Source: Pseudomonadota bacterium (GTDB taxonomy: Bacteria > Pseudomonadota > Gammaproteobacteria > Burkholderiales > Burkholderiaceae_C). From it: a DNA stretch of 64,000 nucleotides. The notes beneath the pieces were generated by a model, which was not told where the DNA came from, did no database searches, and saw only the letters and a program-made list of their open reading frames with translations. The stretch covers positions 118,988 to 182,987 of the forward strand of contig JAIUOW010000010.1 in the NCBI GenBank assembly GCA_020161775.1, read 5' to 3'. The position numbers were made by a program, and so were the translations under genes. Positions 57,349 through 64,000 of this stretch are shown here, piece by piece (the first letter of the stretch is position 1; each line of letters begins with the position of its first letter).

Positions 57349-58353
57349 TCAGTTGCTGAAAATCGTGGCCAGGCGGTCCATCACGGCGGCGTCCGCGGCG
57401 ATCTGGGCGTCACGGTCGGCGGTGGTGTAGGGCGACGCGATGGCCTTGGTGATGTCGATCTGGTCAAAGCTGTGGCGCGCTGCGCTGTGCACCGTCATGG
57501 CCACGGCATTGCCGGTGGCGTTGCCCGCGCCCAGCGTGGTGGCCACGCTGACGCGGTTGCTGCATTTGCCGTCGGTGTACAGCGGGTCGGTGGCCGCATG
57601 GTGGATCGTCACGGGCGCATAGGGCAGCCAGGTGGTCTTGTCGGCGGTTGACGCATTGCCGCCAAACTCGTTGATCAGGCCGCAGCCGGGGTAGAAGGCA
57701 AATGCTTCCTTGAACGGCTTGCTGCCGGGCGTGCCTTCGTTCGTCTGGTCCATGCTGGCCATCACGGCGCTGGCGCCGTTGCTCCAGCCCAGCAGGGCGA
57801 TGCGGCCCGCGGCCGCATGCTGGTTGGCCAGCAGCCAGGCCCGGCCGGCGGCGGCGTCCTTGGGCCGCACGGTGGCTTCGTTCAGGCCGGCGCTGCCGTT
57901 GTTGCATTCATTGGTGAGCGCGCGTGCGCTGAAGCTGTCCACCAGCAGGCCGGTGTAGCCGGCGCGCGCCAGGTTCTCGCCCCAGCGCTTGTGGATGTGC
58001 GACAGCGCCTTGATGGGCGGCTGCGCCTCCTTGGACTCCACGCCGTAGGACCACACGCCGGCGCAGCCATGCATCATGACCACGGCGGCGTTGCGCGGCG
58101 TGGCCGCGCTGTCCTGGAACAGAAAGCCGGTCAACGCCTGGCCGTCGGCGTTGGTGAAAGCCACCTTGGTCATGGTGACCGTGCTGGCGACCGTGGCGCC
58201 CTGCGGCGCCTGTGCGACCTCGGGGACTTCCGGTTCGGCGTCGCCGCCACCGCAGGCGGTCAGCGCCATGGCGGCCAGGGCGCCCAGCAGTGCGCGGTTG
58301 AAGACAGTGATGCGGCGGCGATTGCGCAGGCTCAGGATGATGCGGGTGTTCAT
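57349..58353 (-). CDS. lipoprotein dienelactone-hydrolase-family protein
   Basis: A 334-residue alpha/beta hydrolase. I chose the ATG at 58353, which begins a lipoprotein signal (basic RNRRRITVFNRALLGALAAM, then ALTAC). The mature domain has AAVVMMHGCAGVWSYGVESK, the nucleophile elbow IALLGWSNGASAVMASMD, and the acid and His in VTIHHAATDPLYTDGKC and HSAARHSFDQIDITKA. This is the dienelactone hydrolase pattern, here anchored in the cell envelope. A -24/-12 type promoter and two TGTC-N10-GACA sites stand upstream, so it is the likely target of the adjacent GlrR-type regulator. Substrate unknown. Confidence 0.85.
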   Translation of the reverse strand: MNTRIILSLRNRRRITVFNRALLGALAAMALTACGGGDAEPEVPEVAQAPQGATVASTVTMTKVAFTNADGQALTGFLFQDSAATPRNAAVVMMHGCAGVWSYGVESKEAQPPIKALSHIHKRWGENLARAGYTGLLVDSFSARALTNECNNGSAGLNEATVRPKDAAAGRAWLLANQHAAAGRIALLGWSNGASAVMASMDQTNEGTPGSKPFKEAFAFYPGCGLINEFGGNASTADKTTWLPYAPVTIHHAATDPLYTDGKCSNRVSVATTLGAGNATGNAVAMTVHSAARHSFDQIDITKAIASPYTTADRDAQIAADAAVMDRLATIFSN

Positions 58354-58390
58354 GGGTTTGCGTTGTGGCAGGTTGAGATGCCTTGGCTGT

Positions 58391-58407
58391 CTCAACTCCC
58401 GTGCCAA
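58391..58407 (-). promoter_or_regulatory. sigma-54 (-24/-12) promoter candidate
   Basis: Reading on the minus strand gives TTGGCACGGGAGTTGAG. TGGCACG fits the -24 element exactly, and the -12 element is TTGA where TTGC is consensus. The spacing is correct. It lies about 38 bp before the lipoprotein hydrolase start. Confidence 0.65.
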
Positions 58408-58458
58408 CCTGAAAACCCAATGAAATCAACAACTTGCGCGTCCGGCCCGCGCGGGCAC

Positions 58459-58476
58459 TGTCGGTGATTGCCGACA
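58459..58476. promoter_or_regulatory. GlrR-type enhancer site, proximal
   Basis: TGTCGGTGATTGCCGACA matches TGTC-N10-GACA, the consensus reported for GlrR in enterobacteria, and forms a perfect palindrome (CTGTCGG-N6-CCGACAG). Its centre is about 62 bp upstream of the -24 element. Confidence 0.75.
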
Positions 58477-58525
58477 GCTGCCACGCGGTTTGAGCTGCAA
58501 GTCCTTTGGAATCAACGACTTGCGC

Positions 58526-58543
58526 TGTCGGCAAACCCCGACA
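58526..58543. promoter_or_regulatory. GlrR-type enhancer site, distal
   Basis: TGTCGGCAAACCCCGACA also fits TGTC-N10-GACA. Its centre lies 67 bp from the proximal site. A related 16-base segment (AATCAACRACTTGCGC) precedes each site, at 58424-58439 and 58510-58525. Confidence 0.75.
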
Positions 58544-58561
58544 CCCTCGGGCGTGAATACA

Positions 58562-59908
<1,347 letters not shown>

Positions 59909-59937
59909 AGTGTGTGTTGCTCCCGTTTTGCCTCGCG

Positions 59938-60183
59938 GCAAAGCTGCGCCTGCGGGCATGCCGCCCAGGGAGCTTCACTGGAACGGTCGCCTGCGGCGAC
60001 TCCCCTGTGCTGCTCAGGGTTCGGTCGCGCCGAAGAACTCGCTGCGCGCGCTTTGCGCGCTCCGCTCAGACAGCTTCGGCGAGTCAGAGGACGAAGCGCG
60101 CTGCGCGCGCCGACACTCACCCTTGCGCGGCTCGGCGTCCCAGAGGCGCCCCCTGGGCGGCATGCCCGCAGGCGCAGCTTTGC
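59938..60183. mobile_element. 246-bp MITE-like element with perfect 33-bp inverted ends
   Basis: Bases 59938-59970 (GCAAAGCTGCGCCTGCGGGC and following) are the exact reverse complement of 60151-60183. The 180 bases between them hold no gene I can support but contain smaller inverted repeats rich in GCGCGC. The element fills most of the 339-bp gap (59909-60247) between kinase and regulator genes. No flanking target duplication was recognised. Confidence 0.7.
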
Positions 60184-60247
60184 AGAACCATTGTGGGGCA
60201 CCGCCTGCCGCGAAGCCGCGCGAGAAACAAGGCAGCGCTGCGAGGAG

Positions 60248-62217
60248 CTAAACAACCGGCGCATGCAAGTACACATGAAACGTCGTTCCCATACCCGGCT
60301 GGCTGTCCACCTCGATGGTCCCGCAGTGCAGGCTCACGCATTCCTTCACGATGTGCAGCCCGATGCCCGTGCCCTGGATGTTGCCCACGTTGGTGCCGCG
60401 GTGAAAGCTCTCGAACAGGCGGGGCAGGTCGGCCGCCGGGATGCCGATGCCCCGGTCGCTCACCCGCAGGTGCAGCCGTTCGCCCGCGGCCACTGCCTTG
60501 CAGGTCACCTGCGAATCAGGCGGTGAATACTTCAGCGCATTGCCCAGCAGGTTGACCATGATGTGGCGTACCAGGTGCGGGTCCACCTGGCGGGCGTCGT
60601 CCACGCCGTCGCATTCCATGGCGATGCGCCCGGCCTGCGGGTGGGCGCGGTCCATCTCGGCGGCGATCTGCACCATCAGCTCGGGCATGCGCTGGGGCCG
60701 CGGGCTGAAGACGAACTTGCCGGATTCCAGCTTGCTGGTCAGAAGCACCTGGTCCACCATGTCGTTCATGCGGGACACGGCGGTCTTGATCAGCGTGAGC
60801 ATTTCCTTGCGCTCATCGGCCGGCAGGCGGTCGCCGTAGTCGTCCAGCAGCTCCACCGACGACAGGATGGCCGCCAGCGGCGTGCGGAACTCGTGCGAGG
60901 CCACCGCCACGAAGCGCGACTTCAGCTCGGACAGCTCGCGCTCGCGCGCCAGCGCGCTGCGGATGTCCTGCTCCACCTGGCGGCGCAGCGTCACGTCGGT
61001 CAGGAAGTTCAGCGTGGCCGACGCGCCCAGCCATTCAAACACCACGGCGCTGATCTCCAGCCAGCGGATGTCGCCGCTTTGGTGGACCACGCGGAACTGG
61101 TAATGGTTTTCCACCAGCTCACCGCGCAGGCGGCGCAGGTGGTTGTTCAGCACCAGCTCGCGGTCGTCCGCGTGGATGAACTCGATGAACGGGCGCGACT
61201 TGGCCGTCTCCTCGTCCAGCCCGGTCAGCGCCAGCGCGCGCGGGTTGGCGTACAGGATGCGCCCGCCGGCCGTGACCAGGATGCCTTCGTTGACGTTTTC
61301 CACCACCGCGCGGTACTTGGCCTCGGAATCGGCCAGCGCGCGCTCGGCGGCCTTGCGCCGTGAGATGTCGCGGATGAACGAGCTGAAGGTGTACTGGTCA
61401 CCCGTGCGCACGGGCCACACCGACAGCTCGGCGTCAAATTCCTCGCCGCTGCGCCGAATGGCCGTGGTTTCCACCCGCCGGTTGAAGATCTGGGACGAGC
61501 CGTCATGCAGAAAGCGCTCGATGCCCGCGTTGTGCATGGGCCGGTGTACCGGCGGCACGATCAGTTCGGTCAGCGTCTGGCCGAGGGCCTCCACCCGCGT
61601 CCAGCCAAACATGCGCTCGGCGGCGTTGTTCCAGTCGATGATCTGGCTCTGCGCGTCAATGGTCACCACCGCGTCGTTGGCCGTGGCGATCAGCGCCTGC
61701 AGCCGGGCGGTGGCATCGCTCAGGCTGCGCTCGGCGTCGGTGCGGCGGCTGATCTCGGCGCGCAGCCGCGCCGTGGTGTCCAGCTGCCAGGTCACGTCGC
61801 GGGCGATGTGCGTCACGCGCAGCAGCTCGCCGCCCGGCCCGCGCACCGGGAAGGCGCTTTCGCGCAGCCAGGCGGTGCGGCTTTGCATCACGGTGTCGGT
61901 GGGCCGCGGCGGCTGGGTGACGCGGAATTCCTCGGTGTAGCCGTGCGCCGGCTCCGCCGTGAGCCGCGCGCGTGCCTGGGCCAGCCGGGTCCGGTCGTCA
62001 GTGTGCACAAACTCCATCAGGGTCTGCGCCGCGCTACCGCGCCCGGCCGCGCCAAACCCCCAGAAACGCTCAAACGCGGCGTTGGAATAGGTGGCCTGGC
62101 CGCTGCGCGGGTCCCAGACCCACAGCATTTCATCAATGCTCTCGGCGACCTGGACCAGCCATTCCTCGCCCAGCCGGGGCTGGGGCGCTGCGCAGGGCGG
62201 GGCTGGGGTGTTGGAGG
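60248..62217 (-). CDS. PAS-domain sensor histidine kinase (3' exon, split by group II intron)
   Basis: The visible exon encodes about 655 residues: three PAS domains (ESIDEMLWVWDPRSGQATYS; TANDAVVTIDAQSQIIDWNN; VVENVNEGILVTAGGRILYA), a HisKA domain with FVAVASHEFRTPLAAILSSV, and an HATPase domain with VNLLGNALKYSPPDSQV, VSDRGIGIPAADLPRLFESF and GTGIGLHIVKECVS. The open frame runs on to an ATG at 62326, but its first 37 codons lie in the 3' part of a group II intron (domains V and VI), so that start is not the original N-terminus. The original 5' exon should lie beyond 64000. The intron has the same orientation as the gene, so splicing could restore it. It is upstream of glrR and is the likely partner kinase. 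Confidence 0.8.
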
Positions 62218-62287
62218 GTAGGGACGGAACCTCTCGGTCCCATCCCCCCCTAAGAACCGGACGTGCGCCTTTCGACGCATCCGGCTC
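62218..62287 (-). ncRNA. group II intron domains V and VI
   Basis: Minus-strand bases 62287-62254 form a 34-nt hairpin starting GAGCCGGATGCGTCGAAAGG and ending CGTCCGGTTC, the typical domain V with a GAAA loop. Domain VI follows: GGGATGGGACCGAGAGGTTC pairs with the segment ending GTCCCTAC. Confidence 0.85.
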
Positions 62288-62348
62288 ACGCACGACCACT
62301 GGCTTTTTAGACTCATCGGGCTGCATAACCCCAGTCTAATCCGTCAGA

Positions 62349-64000
62349 TTAAAGTCCCCGTGCTGGGACCGGCTTGGTTACCTCCAAACCCAGGGCGTGT
62401 ACCCGCCGGTGACAGACCGGGTGCAGGAGCACCCGGTTGGAAAGAGCGTGACTCCCTCCGTATTCGCGGTAGACGATGTGGTGGTCGTCCATAGCAGTTG
62501 TACTGTCAATGAATTGCTCACACAAGACGCACTTGCCGCCTTGCTGCATCCACAGCTTCTGGCGCTGGGTGTCCCAGATGTCTTGCGACATCCGAGCCGT
62601 CAGCAACCCTTCCGCGTAGGCAAACCACGCAGGGTCAAACGGGTTGTATTTCCCGTCGACTTTCTGATGGCGGACAATTTTCGTGTCCGTTAGCTGGTGT
62701 AAGACCAGCGTCGTCAGATCCCCCTGCTTGTTAGATGTCGTGACGGCCAGAATGCGGCGGGTGCCGCACCGAGGCCAGTAGTGGTCGTAGACCCATTTAC
62801 CCGTCTTACGGGGATGGCGCCTCAGCCCCCACCGCACCAACCTCCAATAAATTTGTTGGTCGAGCCGTGAGAACGTCGCTTTTGCCACTACACCCTTGTG
62901 GTACTCCGCCCAGCCCCGAAGGACCGGATTGAGCCTGCTGATGAGCACTCCCGTTGGAACGGACAGCGAACGGTTGATGACATCCCTCACCTTGCCGTAG
63001 AACGCCTTGACGTTTTTCTTGCTCGGTTTGATCAGCATCTTTCCGCTGTACTTGCGGAAGTTCCACCCTAAGAAGTCAAACCCTTCGTCGATATGCACGA
63101 TCTTGGTTTTCTCCTCGGAGAACTGCAATCCCCGCTCGCGCAGGAATCTAGCAATCCAAGGTTTGACCAGCGTTTCCAGAAGCTCTTTCGAGTTCCCGGT
63201 CACGACAAAATCATCGGCATACCGCACCAGATTCACCTTCGCTTGGTCCGAAACGCGGGACCCCAATTCTCTTTTGAGGAACTGCTTGAGCCCGCGCTCC
63301 AACCCGTTCAGGGTGATGTTCGCCAATGTCGGCGAAATGATCCCGCCTTGCGGCGTTCCCATTTCGGTTCGGTGCAGTTGTCCTCTGTCGACGACACCTG
63401 CTTGCAACCACTTTCGGAGAACGCGTTTGTTCATGTGAACATTCGCTAGCAACCAGTCGTGATTGATGTTGTCAAAGAACCCCGTGATGTCCGCGTCAAG
63501 AATCCACTGAGCCGAGGCTTTCATGGACAGCGACACGAACAACTGGCTCCGGGCATCGTGCGTTGACCGTCCTTTGCGAAAGCCGTAGCTGTTCGGATCG
63601 GACGCACACTCAGACACCGGTTCCAGCGCGAGCAGGTACAAAGCCTGCATCGCCCGGTCGAACATCGTGGGAATGCCCAAAGGGCGCTCCTTTCCGTTCG
63701 CTTTCGGAATCCAGACGCGCCTCAAAGGCTTCGCCCGGTATCCCGGTTTGTTCAATCGACACACCGCATTCCATTTGGCCTTCGGTGAAGGCCATAGTTC
63801 GCGGTCGACGCCACTCGTCCGCTTCCCTGTGTTTTCGGTAACTTTCCTGATCGCCAATGCCTTGGCCTGCCAGGATCGAACAAGGCTTCTCTGAAGTCGT
63901 TTGACCCGTCGATAGTCCTTGTTCATTTCTGCCTGCGCAATGCGCGTCTGCATCTTCCCGACAAACATCTGGACCAGTCCCCAATCAATGAGGTGCCAAT
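62349..64000 (-). CDS. ltrA: group II intron reverse transcriptase/maturase with HNH domain (N-terminus beyond the window)
   Basis: At least 550 residues are visible and the frame stays open to the right edge (WHLIDWGLVQMFVGKMQTRI), so the start lies outside; an internal ATG is at 63968. Reverse transcriptase blocks are intact: VWIPKANGKERPLGIPTMFD, DADITGFFDNINHDWLLANV, GTPQGGIISPTLANITLNGL and the catalytic LVRYADDFVVTG. The maturase (X) domain covers LNPVLRGWAEYHKGVVAKAT and following. The C-terminal HNH endonuclease has CVLCEQFIDSTTAMDDHHIV and LHPVCHRRVHALG. The protein helps the intron splice and move to new sites. It appears functional in the part that can be seen. Confidence 0.95.
   Translation of the reverse strand, partial: WHLIDWGLVQMFVGKMQTRIAQAEMNKDYRRVKRLQRSLVRSWQAKALAIRKVTENTGKRTSGVDRELWPSPKAKWNAVCRLNKPGYRAKPLRRVWIPKANGKERPLGIPTMFDRAMQALYLLALEPVSECASDPNSYGFRKGRSTHDARSQLFVSLSMKASAQWILDADITGFFDNINHDWLLANVHMNKRVLRKWLQAGVVDRGQLHRTEMGTPQGGIISPTLANITLNGLERGLKQFLKRELGSRVSDQAKVNLVRYADDFVVTGNSKELLETLVKPWIARFLRERGLQFSEEKTKIVHIDEGFDFLGWNFRKYSGKMLIKPSKKNVKAFYGKVRDVINRSLSVPTGVLISRLNPVLRGWAEYHKGVVAKATFSRLDQQIYWRLVRWGLRRHPRKTGKWVYDHYWPRCGTRRILAVTTSNKQGDLTTLVLHQLTDTKIVRHQKVDGKYNPFDPAWFAYAEGLLTARMSQDIWDTQRQKLWMQQGGKCVLCEQFIDSTTAMDDHHIVYREYGGSHALSNRVLLHPVCHRRVHALGLEVTKPVPARGL

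Larger units (their letters stand above)
62218..64000 (-). mobile_element. group II intron (5' part beyond the window)
   Basis: A reverse transcriptase/maturase gene is followed by a recognisable domain V hairpin (62254-62287) and a domain VI-like hairpin. The 3' end, estimated from the usual AY terminus (CCCTAC), is at about 62218. The intron continues past the right edge. It interrupts the PAS histidine kinase gene in the sense orientation, so it can be spliced out of the transcript. Confidence 0.85.

Noticed and set aside
62218-62326. The first 37 codons of the kinase open frame as a true N-terminus
   Set aside because: They overlap group II intron domains V and VI and show no protein-like pattern.

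Overview
The window is GC-rich chromosomal DNA from a beta-proteobacterium of the order Burkholderiales, most likely family Comamonadaceae (Acidovorax/Variovorax-like). The basis is the style of the proteins: two Bug-type solute-binding proteins, several LysR regulators, a ParB gene directly after an RBBP9/YdeN-type hydrolase, and intergenic GC-rich repeats of a type I associate with this family. ParB at the left edge suggests the chromosome origin is not far away. No rRNA, tRNA or CRISPR array was found.

Layout. 1-1.9 kb: hydrolase fragment, parB and a small exported BON-domain protein. 1.9-5.3 kb: a Bug protein and a FAD oxidoreductase divergent from a LysR regulator. 5.3-7.6 kb: an AT-richer restriction-modification cassette in which both genes carry frameshifts, bounded by imperfect copies of the 3' end of the neighbouring FAD-linked oxidase gene. 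7.5-28 kb: mainly housekeeping and catabolic genes (FAD-linked oxidase, YefM-YoeB toxin-antitoxin, amidohydrolase, cobalamin adenosyltransferase, MATE pump, semialdehyde dehydrogenase, AsmA-like protein, pyrimidine permease, a TetR-controlled hydrolase operon, a Fic protein with two operators, acetoacetate-CoA ligase, and the glutathione-dependent formaldehyde pair frmA-frmB).

27.4-39.1 kb is a catabolic island. A LysR regulator precedes a Bug protein and an aspartoacylase-like hydrolase. A MarR/flavin-reductase operon is divergent from an operon that begins with a relative of 2,5-dihydroxypyridine dioxygenase (NicX), followed by an alpha/beta hydrolase, a serine beta-lactamase-fold hydrolase, an acyl-CoA-dehydrogenase-fold protein lacking the usual catalytic glutamate, a lipoprotein M14 peptidase and a molybdenum hydroxylase large subunit. 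Together these look like uptake, hydroxylation and ring opening of an N-heteroaromatic compound. The substrate is not known.

39-58 kb: VapBC, a B12-type radical SAM protein, a flavin-reductase remnant, two large related hairpin elements, an Hsp70-like ATPase with a flavodoxin-type reductase, a TonB receptor/YfiR pair, dadA with a divergent argP-like regulator, two large signalling proteins, a TetR regulator, a HigBA module, a phosphoesterase and a globin.

58-64 kb: a sigma-54 circuit. A lipoprotein hydrolase has a -24/-12-like promoter and two upstream TGTC-N10-GACA sites that fit the GlrR consensus. The neighbouring response regulator resembles GlrR. Its probable kinase gene is split near its 5' end by a group II intron that runs off the right edge, and a 246-bp element with perfect 33-bp inverted ends lies between kinase and regulator.
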